Source: DAHUYF01 sp035945115 | GTDB lineage: Bacteria > Pseudomonadota > Alphaproteobacteria > ATCC43930 > CGMCC-115725 | Direction: 5' to 3' | Length of the DNA stretch: 64,000 nt | Assembly (NCBI GenBank): GCA_035945115.1 | Contig: DASZAN010000168.1 | Span: 11,461 to 75,460, forward strand | The notes under the pieces: generated by a model | What the model saw: the letters and a program-made list of their open reading frames with translations, nothing else | Told to the model about the DNA's origin: nothing | Databases searched by the model: none | Shown: one piece after another, positions 26,983 through 35,668 of the stretch | How positions within the stretch are numbered: position 1 is the first letter of the stretch | How the letters are laid out: each line of letters begins with the position of its first letter | Program-made: the position numbers and the translations under genes

Positions 26983-27018
26983 CGCACAGCGCCCATATGC
27001 CTCGCCTTTCTTCGAACC

Positions 27019-28638
27019 TCAATGCGCGCCCACCGGCGCGATGTGCGGGAGCTCCTCGTATGTGTGGAACGGCGGGGGCGACGGGAGGGTCCATTCCAAG
27101 GTGGTGGCGCCCTCGCCCCAGGGGTTGGCAGGCGCTTTGCGCCCCGCAAAGAAGGTGTGGAAGATGATGAAGACGAAGAAGAGCGTCGAGGCGAAGGAGA
27201 TGAAGGCACCGATCGAGGCCACCATGTTCCAGCCGGCAAACGCATCGGGGTAGTCGCTGATGCGGCGCGGCATGCCGGCAAGACCCAAGAAGTGCATCGG
27301 GAAGAAGGTGAGGTTGACGCCGATGAAGGTGGTCCAGAAATGGATCTTGCCGAAGGTCTCGTTGTACTGGTGGCCGCTCATCTTGCCGATCCAGTAGTAG
27401 AAACCGGCGAAGAGCGAGAACACCGCGCCGAGCGACAGCACGTAATGGAAATGCGCGACGACGTAGTAGGTGTTGTGAAGCGCCACATCGACGCCGGCAT
27501 TGGCGAGCACCACACCGGTGACGCCGCCCACGGTGAAGAGGAAGATGAAGCCGATCGCCCAGAGCATCGGCGTCTTGAACTCGATCGCGCCCTCCCACAT
27601 CGTGGCGATCCACGAGAAGATCTTGATGCCGGTCGGCACCGCGATCACCATCGTCGCCGCGGTGAAATAAGCCCGCGTGTTGGCATTGATGCCGGTGGTG
27701 AACATGTGGTGCGCCCAGACGACGAAGCCGATGACGCCGATCGACACCATCGCATAGGCCATGCCGAGATAACCGAAGATCGGCTTCTTCGAAAAGGTGG
27801 AGACGATCTGGCTGACCATGCCGAAGCCCGGCAGGATCATGATGTAGACCTCGGGATGGCCGAAGAACCAGAAGAGGTGGAGGAAGAGCAAGGGGTCACC
27901 GCCGCCCGCCGGATCGAAGAAGGTCGTGCCGAAATTGCGGTCGGTCAAAAGCATCGTGATGGCGCCGCCCAGCACCGGCAGCGACAAGAGCAGCAGGAAC
28001 GCCGTCACCAGGATCGACCACACGAAGAGCGGCATCTTGTGCAAGGTCATGCCCGGCGCGCGCATGTTGAAGATGGTGGTGATGAAATTGATCGCGCCCA
28101 GGATCGACGAGGCGCCCGCGAGGTGAAGCGAGAAGATCGCCATGTCGACGGAAGGACCGGGATGGCAGGTGCCGCAAGCCGAGGAGAGTGGCACGTAAAC
28201 CGTCCAGCCGACACCGGCGCCCTCGCCGACGAAGGCGGAGCCCAGGAGCAAGCAGAAGGACGGCACCAAGAGCCAGAAGCTGATGTTGTTGAGGCGCGGG
28301 AACGCCATGTCGGGCGCGCCGATCATGATCGGCACGAACCAGTTGCCGAAGCCCCCGATCATCGCCGGCATCACCATGAAGAACACCATGATGAGGCCGT
28401 GCGCGGTGATGAAGACGTTGTAGAGCTGATGGTTGCCGTGGAGGAACAAGTCGCCCGGCTGCATCAGCTCGAGACGGATCAGCACCGACATCAAGCCGCC
28501 GACGAGCCCCCCGGCGATGGCGAAGACGAGATAGAGCGTACCGATGTCCTTGTGATTGGTGGAGAAGAGCCAGCGCGTTATGAAAGCGGGCCGGTGATCC
28601 GCGTGCTCGTCAGCGTGAGCGGTCGGTCCATACGCCAT
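27019..28638 (-). CDS. ctaD: Cytochrome c oxidase (aa3) subunit I
   Basis: A 539-residue heme-copper oxidase subunit I of type A with twelve membrane helices. It carries FSTNHKDIGTLY, the low-spin heme ligand region ITAHGLIMVFFMVMP, the HPEVYI His-Tyr pair at the active site, VWAHHMFTTG for CuB, VPTGIKIFSW (K-channel lysine) and VAHFHYVLSLGAVF for the hemes. Odd feature: the periplasmic loop reads PLSSACGTCHPGPSVD, so Cys155, Cys158 and His159 form a CXXCH heme c motif where I expect other residues. Start at 28638 follows ctaC by 19 bases. Confidence 0.97.
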   Translation of the reverse strand: MAYGPTAHADEHADHRPAFITRWLFSTNHKDIGTLYLVFAIAGGLVGGLMSVLIRLELMQPGDLFLHGNHQLYNVFITAHGLIMVFFMVMPAMIGGFGNWFVPIMIGAPDMAFPRLNNISFWLLVPSFCLLLGSAFVGEGAGVGWTVYVPLSSACGTCHPGPSVDMAIFSLHLAGASSILGAINFITTIFNMRAPGMTLHKMPLFVWSILVTAFLLLLSLPVLGGAITMLLTDRNFGTTFFDPAGGGDPLLFLHLFWFFGHPEVYIMILPGFGMVSQIVSTFSKKPIFGYLGMAYAMVSIGVIGFVVWAHHMFTTGINANTRAYFTAATMVIAVPTGIKIFSWIATMWEGAIEFKTPMLWAIGFIFLFTVGGVTGVVLANAGVDVALHNTYYVVAHFHYVLSLGAVFSLFAGFYYWIGKMSGHQYNETFGKIHFWTTFIGVNLTFFPMHFLGLAGMPRRISDYPDAFAGWNMVASIGAFISFASTLFFVFIIFHTFFAGRKAPANPWGEGATTLEWTLPSPPPFHTYEELPHIAPVGAH

Positions 28639-28657
28639 GATCTATCCTCGTCCTCTG

Positions 28658-29542
28658 CTAGCGCGCGGCGATGCGGGCGGCGGTCTTGTCGGTGGCCGGC
28701 GTCTCGCCGGCGCTTTTCTTCGGCACGTTCCACAGCGATTCCGGCTGCTTCAGCCATTTCTCGAAGTCTTCCTTCGCCACCGCCTTGATCTCGATCGGCA
28801 TGAAGGGATGGTTGAGGCCGCAAATCTGATTGCACTGGCCGTAGTAGGTGCCGGGCTTCTCGACCTTCATCCAGGCCTCGTTCTCGCGCCCGACGACAGC
28901 GTACTCCTGAACGCCCATCGATGGCACGAACCAGCTATGGATGACGTCGCTGCCGCCCACCAGGATGCGCACGGTGGCGCCGACCGGGACGACGACCGGC
29001 TTGTCGACACCCAAGAGCCGCTTCTCGCCGTATTTCCCCACCTCGTCTTCCGCCAGCATGGTGCTGTCGAAAGAGAAATTGTTCTGATCGGGATATTCAT
29101 AGCTCCAGTACCACTGGCGACCCGTGACCTTGAGCGTCATGTCCGCCTTCTGCACGCGGTCGACGTAATAGAGGAGCTTCATCGACGGGAAGAAGATGAC
29201 CAGCAGGATCAGAATCGGGATCGCCGTCCAGATCACCTCGATGACCGTGTTGTGCGTGGTCTTCGTCGGCGTCGGGTGGCGCCGCGCGTCGTAGCGCACG
29301 ATGACGTAGAGCAGCAGCCCCAGCACGAAGAGCGAGATGACAGTGATGATCGGCAGCAGGATGTCGTCGTGGAGGAAATCGATCTGATCGCGCACCGGCG
29401 AGGCGGCCGGCTGAAAGCCCATCTGCCATGGCAGCGGCTCCGCCGCCCAGGCCGCGGGCACGGCAAAGAGAGCGAGCGACAGCGTCGCCCAAGCGGCGCG
29501 GACGCCGCGCCCAAAGCTCACGAATTTGCCAAGCAACGCCAT
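28658..29542 (-). CDS. ctaC: Cytochrome c oxidase (aa3) subunit II
   Basis: A 294-residue subunit II. Residues 1-34 are a signal peptide (cleavage near AWAAEP), then two membrane helices (ILLPIITVISLFVLGLLLYVIV and VIEVIWTAIPILILLVIFFPS) and a cupredoxin domain. The aromatic electron-entry patch GRQWYWSYEYPD and the CuA site are intact: His in DVIHSWFVPSMG, and YGQCNQICGLNHPFMPI with both Cys, His and Met. No fused cytochrome c domain. First gene of the oxidase operon; start at 29542 behind GAGGGGGA. Confidence 0.96.
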   Translation of the reverse strand: MALLGKFVSFGRGVRAAWATLSLALFAVPAAWAAEPLPWQMGFQPAASPVRDQIDFLHDDILLPIITVISLFVLGLLLYVIVRYDARRHPTPTKTTHNTVIEVIWTAIPILILLVIFFPSMKLLYYVDRVQKADMTLKVTGRQWYWSYEYPDQNNFSFDSTMLAEDEVGKYGEKRLLGVDKPVVVPVGATVRILVGGSDVIHSWFVPSMGVQEYAVVGRENEAWMKVEKPGTYYGQCNQICGLNHPFMPIEIKAVAKEDFEKWLKQPESLWNVPKKSAGETPATDKTAARIAAR

Positions 29543-29923
29543 TCCCCCTCGAGGTTTCTCGTCCGCGATTCCGGCGAAAGCAGTGGCGCCTAGCGCCGCC
29601 ATGCATGGCCAAAAAGCGGCGCGACCCTACACCAAAGGCCGCTGCAGCGACAACTCCGCCGCGCCGCCAAAAGATCGCGCGCTGTTGCGATTTGTCATAG
29701 CGCCGCGATGGGCGCCGCGCCAACGGCACCGTTGCGACCTTATGACGCATAAAGCGGTCGAGCAATGTGCCGTGGAGGAGCGGCTTCCGGCGACGGCCGC
29801 TGCCCCCTATATCAGCCTCAGCGCCCCTCCACCCCGCGCAACTTCTCCTGGAAAGCCGGAGCGGGTTCGTGGCAAGAAGCACGCGGCCGCGCCACAGGTG
29901 CCGTTCGCCAAGGAGCCGATGGA
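29543..29923. other. Divergent intergenic region between ctaC and tldD
   Basis: These 381 bases hold no open frame I would call a gene. They must contain the promoter of the oxidase operon to the left and of tldD to the right. Two TTGCGA-starting stretches (29684-29703 and 29732-29751) with AT-richer tails are the only local departures from high GC, and the second contains the palindrome noted separately. The last 25 bases carry the tldD ribosome site AAGGAG. Confidence 0.6.
29733..29749. promoter_or_regulatory. Candidate operator upstream of the oxidase operon
   Basis: TGCGAC-CTTAT-GACGCA is an interrupted palindrome with one mismatched pair, followed by TAAAG. It sits about 190 bases before the ctaC start. 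On the minus strand it reads TGCGTC-N5-GTCGCA, loosely like the GC-rich half-sites reported for RegA/PrrA-type redox response regulators that control terminal oxidases in alphaproteobacteria. This is a visual match only. Confidence 0.3.
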
Positions 29924-31357
29924 ATGACCGATCTCGCCCGTACCGACGAGCTCTTCTTCACGCAGACCGGAATGGAACGCGCCCGCGTCGAGCGCATCGT
30001 CGAGGAGGCGCTCCACGGCATGGACGATGGCGAGCTCTTCCTTGAATACAGCCAGTCGGAAAGCCTCGCCTTCGATGATGGGCGGATCAAAAGTGCCTCC
30101 TTCGACACCTCGCAAGGCTTCGGGCTCCGGGCGCTCGCCGGCGAGGCGGCGGGCTATGCGCATGCCTCGGAGCTCAGCGAGCAAGCGATCCGCCGCGCCG
30201 CCGCCACCGTGCGCGCGGTGCGGCAGGGGCAAGGCGGGAGCCTGGCGCTGCCGCCCGCCGGCACCAATCAAAGCCTCTACACCGATGCCAACCCGCTCTC
30301 GCAAATCGATTTCGCGGAAAAGGCGAAGCTGCTCGGCGAGATCGACGCCTATGCGCGCAGCAAGGATCCGCGCGTCCGCCAGGTCATGGCGTCGCTCGCG
30401 GGCTCCTGGCAAGCGGTGCAGATCATCCGCCCCGGCGGGGCGCGCGTCGGCGACATCCGGCCGCTCGTCCGCCTCAACGTCACCATCGTCGTCGGCGACG
30501 GCGATCGCATGGAGACCGGCTCTTCCGGCGCGGGCGGGCGCGTCGAATACCAGCGCTATTTCGATCCCCGGCAATGGCGCGCGCAGGTTGACGAGGCGCT
30601 GCGTCAAGCCCTCGTCAATCTCGGCTCGGTGCCGGCGCCGGCCGGCGAGATGACGGTGGTGCTGGGCTCAGGCTGGCCCGGCGTCATGCTGCACGAAGCC
30701 GTGGGTCACGGACTCGAGGGCGACTTCAACCGCAAGAAAACCTCCGCATTCGCGGGGCTCATTGGTCAGCGCGTCGCCTCACCGGGCGTTACCGTTGTTG
30801 ACGACGGTACGCTACGCGACCGCCGCGGCTCACTTACCGTCGATGACGAGGGCACCCCCTCCTCTTGCACCGTCCTCATCGAGGACGGCATCTTGAGGGG
30901 CTACATGCAGGACCGGCTCAATGCCGGCCTCATGGGCATGAAGCCCACCGGCAACGGCCGCCGCCAGGACCACGCCCACGCGCCGATGCCGCGCATGACC
31001 AACACCTACATGCTCGCCGGGAAGACACCGCCGTCGGAGATCATCGCCTCGGTGAAGCGCGGCCTCTACGCCGTCAATTTCGGCGGCGGTCAGGTCGACA
31101 TCACCTCGGGCAAGTTCGTGTTCTCCGCCTCCGAGGCCTATCTCATCGAGGACGGCAAGGTGGGACCGGCGGTCAAGGGCGCGACCCTCATCGGCAACGG
31201 TCCCGATGCCCTCACCAAGATCAGCATGATCGGCGACGATCTGAAGCTCGACGACGGCATCGGCACCTGCGGCAAGGACGGCCAAGGCGTGCCCGTCGGC
31301 GTCGGTCAGCCGACGCTGCGCATGGACGGCCTGACGGTCGGCGGCACCGCCGCATGA
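29924..31357 (+). CDS. tldD: Metalloprotease TldD
   Basis: A 477-residue TldD, the zinc-carrying half of the TldD/TldE (PmbA) protease that trims unfolded peptides, microcin B17 and CcdA in E. coli. The zinc motif HEAVGH is in GVMLHEAVGHGLEGDFN near residue 250, and GMKPTGNGRRQ, MPRMTNTY and the Cys-containing GICGKDGQ-like segment (here GTCGKDGQGVPVGVGQPTLR) are present. Start MTDLARTDEL at 29924 is preceded by AAGGAG. It is divergent from ctaC, a common alphaproteobacterial position. Its partner pmbA is in this window at 44735. Its stop overlaps the next gene by four bases. Confidence 0.95.
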   Translation: MTDLARTDELFFTQTGMERARVERIVEEALHGMDDGELFLEYSQSESLAFDDGRIKSASFDTSQGFGLRALAGEAAGYAHASELSEQAIRRAAATVRAVRQGQGGSLALPPAGTNQSLYTDANPLSQIDFAEKAKLLGEIDAYARSKDPRVRQVMASLAGSWQAVQIIRPGGARVGDIRPLVRLNVTIVVGDGDRMETGSSGAGGRVEYQRYFDPRQWRAQVDEALRQALVNLGSVPAPAGEMTVVLGSGWPGVMLHEAVGHGLEGDFNRKKTSAFAGLIGQRVASPGVTVVDDGTLRDRRGSLTVDDEGTPSSCTVLIEDGILRGYMQDRLNAGLMGMKPTGNGRRQDHAHAPMPRMTNTYMLAGKTPPSEIIASVKRGLYAVNFGGGQVDITSGKFVFSASEAYLIEDGKVGPAVKGATLIGNGPDALTKISMIGDDLKLDDGIGTCGKDGQGVPVGVGQPTLRMDGLTVGGTAA

Positions 31358-33321
31358 GCTTTGAGCGCGCCGGTTGGCGTGCGCTCGCCGCCGCCGCGCT
31401 CCTCGCCGCCGCCCCGACACCAGTCACTGCCTGCGACCTCGCAACCGCGCCCACGACACGCTGGACGACGATGCGCGATGCAGGTGGTGTCGCCTGGCTC
31501 AAGACGCCCTGCGGCGAGCGCTTTCTCTCGCTCGGCGTCAATGTCGTCGATGGCGGCGCTTCCGGCGCGCGGCTCACACGCCCGCACTATGACTGGCCGC
31601 AATCGGCGCCGCCGCTCGAGGCGTGGATCGAGGCGACGCGTCGGCGGCTTGCCAGTTGGGGCTTCAATTCCGCCGGCGCCTGGTCGCTGCCGCCGCAAGA
31701 GCTGAGGCTGCCGACGGTCATCAATCTCGAGCTCGGGCGGCTCGCCCGCTTCCATTGGTTCGACCCCTTCGATCCGACCATGCCGACACGCCTGCGCGAG
31801 GAAGCGGCGCGGCTCACCGCGCCCTACCGCCACTCGCCCTATCGGATCGGCTACTTCTCCGACAACGAAGTCGGCTGGTGGGGCGGTGCGCTCTTCGTGT
31901 TCTATTCGGCGAAACCCGCCAGCAGCTACACGAAGCAGCGCTGGGTGGCTGAGCTGCGCCGGCGATATCGCGGCGATTGGCGGCGGTTCGTCGCCGACTT
32001 CGTCCCGCCCGACGGCGTCGCGAGCTGGGACGGGCTGCTCAAGGCCGAGGCGATCACGCGGCTCAGACCCGGCAGCCATGGCAGCAGCGCCGTGCGGGAA
32101 TGGACCCGCATCGTCGCCGAGCGCTACTACACCCTCGCCGCTGACGCCATCCACGCCGCCGATCCCGAGGCGCTTTTCTTGGGCGACCGCTTGCCCATCT
32201 ATTACGATCCGATGGCGGTCAAGGCCGCGGCGCGCCACGTCGACGTCATCGCCGCCAACGAGAACGTCGACAGCCCGGAAGGTTGGATCGCGCCCTATTT
32301 CTTCGATGGCCTCCATGCGCTCTCCGGCGGCAAGCCGGTGCTCGTCTCCGAATGGTTCTTCGCCGCGCGCGAGAACCGCACCGGCAACCGCAACAACGGC
32401 CATCTGATGACCGTCGACACCCAGGCCGAGCGCGCCGCGGGCGCTGCGGCAGCGGCCACCAATTTGGCGGCTTTCCGCGACATCGTCGGCATGCATTGGT
32501 TCCAGTACTACGACTATCCGGTGGGCGGCCGGCAGGACAGCGAGGACTACAATTTCGGGCTCGTCGACATTCGCGACACGCCCTACGAGCCGCTGGTGAC
32601 GGCGTTCGCCGAGACCAACCCCGTGCTTCCCGCCGTCCACGCCGCGGCGCATCCGTTGCCGCGCCAGCCGCTCGCGCGCTTCGTGGTGCCATATGCCGCG
32701 ATCGATCCGGCGCATCGCTCGCTCGTCGAATGGCCGAAACCGGCCTCGCTGCTGCCGGCCTTGCGCGCCAGTCCCGGCGAGGTGCGGTTCGGGGAAGCTT
32801 ATCTCAGTTGGAGCGAGCGGGGCCTCGCCCTCGCCACCATCGGCCAGGACTACTACGATCTCGACCTCCTCGCGTTCACCGGCGACTTTCCCTTGGGCGA
32901 AGCCTACCGAATTGAGCTCGACGCCGATGCGGGTGCCGGGCCAAGTCGCTTCACCCTCTACTTCGTCCCGCCACGCACCAAGGCGCGGGACCATCCGCCG
33001 ATGACACCGAGGCTATGCCTGGGCGCGCCGGTGGAGCACCAGGCAACTGGCTGTCATGAAGTGCCCGGCGCCGAGGCGCTCTACTTCGGCGCCGATCAGC
33101 CGCGGATCGTCGGCGAGATGCTCATTCCCTGGAGCGCGCTCGGCCTTGAGGGACCGCCGTTACGGCACCGCATCAAAATCGAGGTCTCTGCCTCGGCCTG
33201 GTTCCATTCGCGCTGGATGTCGCTCTCGGGCATGGCGCCTGCGCGGGGCTCGGCCGATCCCAGCCGCTGGATCGAGATGCGGCTCGGCGATGAGCCGGCC
33301 CGCAAGAGCGCCGGTGGATGA
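31354..33321 (+). CDS. Secreted glycoside-hydrolase-like protein (clan GH-A type barrel plus beta-sandwich module)
   Basis: A 655-residue protein. Residues 1-27 are a signal peptide (ALAAAALLAAAPTPVTAC). Residues 35-420 look like a (beta/alpha)8 glycosidase: the acid/base candidate is Glu172 in YFSDNEVGWW (the Asn-Glu pair of clan GH-A) and the nucleophile candidate is Glu333 in PVLVSEWFF; HWFQYYDYPVGGRQ follows, like the barrel end of GH42/agarase-like enzymes. Residues about 460-650 form a strand-rich module with EAYLSWSERGLALATIGQDYYDL, like carbohydrate-binding family 9/DOMON domains. I cannot name the CAZy family or substrate. It is coupled to tldD by an ATGA overlap. Confidence 0.75.
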   Translation: MSFERAGWRALAAAALLAAAPTPVTACDLATAPTTRWTTMRDAGGVAWLKTPCGERFLSLGVNVVDGGASGARLTRPHYDWPQSAPPLEAWIEATRRRLASWGFNSAGAWSLPPQELRLPTVINLELGRLARFHWFDPFDPTMPTRLREEAARLTAPYRHSPYRIGYFSDNEVGWWGGALFVFYSAKPASSYTKQRWVAELRRRYRGDWRRFVADFVPPDGVASWDGLLKAEAITRLRPGSHGSSAVREWTRIVAERYYTLAADAIHAADPEALFLGDRLPIYYDPMAVKAAARHVDVIAANENVDSPEGWIAPYFFDGLHALSGGKPVLVSEWFFAARENRTGNRNNGHLMTVDTQAERAAGAAAAATNLAAFRDIVGMHWFQYYDYPVGGRQDSEDYNFGLVDIRDTPYEPLVTAFAETNPVLPAVHAAAHPLPRQPLARFVVPYAAIDPAHRSLVEWPKPASLLPALRASPGEVRFGEAYLSWSERGLALATIGQDYYDLDLLAFTGDFPLGEAYRIELDADAGAGPSRFTLYFVPPRTKARDHPPMTPRLCLGAPVEHQATGCHEVPGAEALYFGADQPRIVGEMLIPWSALGLEGPPLRHRIKIEVSASAWFHSRWMSLSGMAPARGSADPSRWIEMRLGDEPARKSAGG

Positions 33322-33351
33322 GCGCGGCGCTCGCGGTTCTCACAGATGGAC

Positions 33352-33385
33352 GCGCCCCGCATCTAGGGGGAAGGATGCGGGGCGC
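33352..33385. terminator. Bidirectional stem-loop terminator candidate
   Basis: GCGCCCCGCATC (33352-33363) and GATGCGGGGCGC (33374-33385) form a perfect 12-base stem around a 10-base loop. It lies in the 168-base gap between the converging glycoside-hydrolase-like gene and gshA. There is no strong T-tract, but stem strength and position fit a shared transcription barrier. The rest of the gap shows nothing else. Confidence 0.65.
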
Positions 33386-33489
33386 TGGGGGACAAGTAGT
33401 GCAACCTTGGTGATTGCAAGCCACAAACGTTGCCGCCCAAAATGCCGTTCCGCGGCAGCACGCAAAAGTTGGGGAAAACCCCAAGACGG

Positions 33490-34857
33490 TTAATAAGCCT
33501 CCTGGGCGAAGATCGGGTCGATCCGCTGCTGCCATTTGCCGGCATAGTCGTCGAGGAGCCGATCCGCCGTGGTGCGGCCGGTCTCGGCGATCTCCGCCAG
33601 GGTGGCGAGGAAATGGGTCTCGTCCTGGCCGCTTGAATCGCGCCGCGCGCGCCGGCGCAAGCCGTCGCGCGCGATCGCCACCACCTCGACCGCGACGGCG
33701 CGCAGGGTGCCGCCGCGGAAGGGCGCCTTGAGCGCGAGGCGCGGCACCGCGCGGCGAAGCGCCTGGCGCTCAGCCTCGGTCCAATCGGCAACGAGCGCCG
33801 ATGCCGCGTCGAGCGCCTGGCGGTCATAAAAGAGCCCGGTCCACAGGGCCGGCAGCGCGCAAAGCCGGCGCCAACGGCCGCCATCGGCGCCGCGCATCTC
33901 CATGTACCGCTTGAGCCGCACATCCGGGAACACCGTGGTGAGGTGATCCTCCCAATCGCTCATGGTCGGAACCTCGCCGGGGAGCGCCGGCAAGCGGCCT
34001 TTGAGGAAATCGCGGAAGGACTGCCCGCTGGCATCGATGTAGCGGCCGTCGCGGTAGACGAAATACATGGGCACGTCGAGCATGTAATCGACATAGCGCT
34101 CGAAGCCGAAGCCATCCTCGAAGACGAAAGGCAAGAGCCCGGTGCGGTCGGGGTCGACGTCCGTCCAGACATGGCTGCGGAAGCTCAAATAACCGCTGGG
34201 CGTGCCCTCGACGAAAGGCGAGTTGGCGAAGAGTGCCGAGGCGACGGGCTGGAGCGCGAGGCTCATGCGCATCTTCTGCACCATGTCGGCCTCGGACGCG
34301 AAGTCGAGATTGACCTGAACCGTGCAGGTGCGAAGCATCATGTCGAGGCCGAGCTTGCCCTTCTGGGGCATGTATTGGCGCATCACTTGGTAGCGGCCCT
34401 TGGGCATCCAGGGGATGTCCTCGCGCCGTGCGGTCGGATGGAAGCCCAAGCCAAGCACGCCCAGGCCCAGCTCGCTCGCTACCGCGCGCACCTGTTTTAA
34501 GTGCTCGTTCACCTCATCGCAGGTCTGATGCAGCGTCTCGAGCGGCGCGCCGGAGAGCTCGAACTGGCCGCCGGGCTCGAGCGAGATGGCGCCGCCCTTG
34601 CCGTTGGAAAGCCCGACGAGATTGTCGGCATCGCGCACCGGCGCCCAGCCGAAGCGCTGCAGCCCCTCAAGCAGCGCCCGGATGCCGTTGTTGCCGTCAT
34701 AAGGCGCGGGCTTGTGGTCGGCGAGGCGGAAGACGAATTTTTCGTGCTCGGTGCCGATGCGCCATTGCGCCGCCGGCTTGCAGCCGGCGGCGAGATGCTC
34801 GACGAGCTGGTGCTTTGCCGTGATCGGCACGCCGCCTGAATGCGATGGAGCGGACAC
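33490..34857 (-). CDS. gshA: Glutamate-cysteine ligase, plant/alphaproteobacterial type
   Basis: A 455-residue ligase making gamma-glutamylcysteine, the first step to glutathione. It belongs to the plant-like GCS2 group: WRIGTEHEKFVFR at residues 32-44, ISLEPGGQFELSGAPLETLHQT, the LGLGFHPTARREDIPWMPKGRYQ segment, TCTVQVNLDF and the C-terminal GGDG-free ALWTGLFYD. Length is normal (about 455). Encoded downstream of rsmE on the same strand, after 51 bases; the rsmE-gshA pair recurs in alphaproteobacteria. Confidence 0.94.
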   Translation of the reverse strand: MSAPSHSGGVPITAKHQLVEHLAAGCKPAAQWRIGTEHEKFVFRLADHKPAPYDGNNGIRALLEGLQRFGWAPVRDADNLVGLSNGKGGAISLEPGGQFELSGAPLETLHQTCDEVNEHLKQVRAVASELGLGVLGLGFHPTARREDIPWMPKGRYQVMRQYMPQKGKLGLDMMLRTCTVQVNLDFASEADMVQKMRMSLALQPVASALFANSPFVEGTPSGYLSFRSHVWTDVDPDRTGLLPFVFEDGFGFERYVDYMLDVPMYFVYRDGRYIDASGQSFRDFLKGRLPALPGEVPTMSDWEDHLTTVFPDVRLKRYMEMRGADGGRWRRLCALPALWTGLFYDRQALDAASALVADWTEAERQALRRAVPRLALKAPFRGGTLRAVAVEVVAIARDGLRRRARRDSSGQDETHFLATLAEIAETGRTTADRLLDDYAGKWQQRIDPIFAQEAY

Positions 34858-34908
34858 GGAACGACCTCGGCTTTCCCCTTGTGCAACGGCCGCGGACGCC
34901 GCTTGCCG

Positions 34909-35658
34909 TCAGCCCCGGCGCGGCGTGTGCCAATCACCCGCCAACGCCTGGAGAACCGCCAATGCCGCCACCGCCGCCGTATCGGCGCGCAGCACGCGCG
35001 GCCCCAAACTGACCGGCGAAACAAAGGCAAGTTTGCGCAAAGCGTCAAGCTCCGTTTCGGCAAAGCCGCCCTCCGGCCCCACCAGCACCGCCCAGGCTTC
35101 CGCTCGAGATTCCTGGAGCACCGCGGCGATGGGCGGCGCCGACCCGCTTTCATCGCATAGCAGCAATCGCCGTCCGGCGGGCCAGCGCGCGATGACGTCG
35201 TCGAGCGGCGCGGGCGCGGCGACGATCGGCACCGACAATCGTTCCGTCTGCTCCGCCGCCTCGATGGCGTGCGCCCGGAGCCGCTCGAGATTGACCCGCT
35301 CGGCGATGGTGCGCTGGGTCACCACCGGGCAAAGATGGGAGACGCCGAGCTCGGTCGCCTTCTCCACCAGGAAATCGATGCGGGCGCGCTTCAGCGGCGC
35401 GAACAGGAGCCAGAGATCGGGCTCGGATTTCTGTGGCCGGCCCTGTTCTAAGATCGTGACCGTGCCCGGGCGCTTGGCGAACCCGTCGATCCGCCCCGTC
35501 CACTCGCCGTCGCGGCCATTGAAGAGCGCCACCAGGGCGCCCGGTTCGAGGCGCAGCACGTTTTTCAAATAGTGCGCCTGCGGCTCTGTGAGCGCGAGCG
35601 AAGTGCCGGCTATGAGATCATCGCTAACGTAGAGCCGCGCCTTAATGGGATGGGTCAT
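34909..35658 (-). CDS. rsmE: 16S rRNA m3U1498 methyltransferase
   Basis: A 249-residue RsmE. The N-terminal PUA-like domain (ARLYVSDDL, HYLKNVLRLEPGALVALFNGRDGEW) precedes the SPOUT domain with KRARIDFLVEKATELGVSHLCPVVTQRT, EAAEQTERLSVP and the SAM-binding knot VLVGPEGGFAETELDAL...SLGPRVLRADTAAVAAL. Start ATG at 35658; an upstream in-frame extension reads through the palindromic repeat and is rejected. Confidence 0.95.
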   Translation of the reverse strand: MTHPIKARLYVSDDLIAGTSLALTEPQAHYLKNVLRLEPGALVALFNGRDGEWTGRIDGFAKRPGTVTILEQGRPQKSEPDLWLLFAPLKRARIDFLVEKATELGVSHLCPVVTQRTIAERVNLERLRAHAIEAAEQTERLSVPIVAAPAPLDDVIARWPAGRRLLLCDESGSAPPIAAVLQESRAEAWAVLVGPEGGFAETELDALRKLAFVSPVSLGPRVLRADTAAVAALAVLQALAGDWHTPRRG

Positions 35659-35668
35659 TGCGCTCCGT

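Noticed and set aside
26956..28788. 610-codon open frame on the plus strand opposite ctaD
   Set aside because: It is antisense to an unmistakable subunit I gene and its product is a low-complexity Asp/Glu/His/Arg-rich string, typical of long spurious frames in GC-rich DNA.
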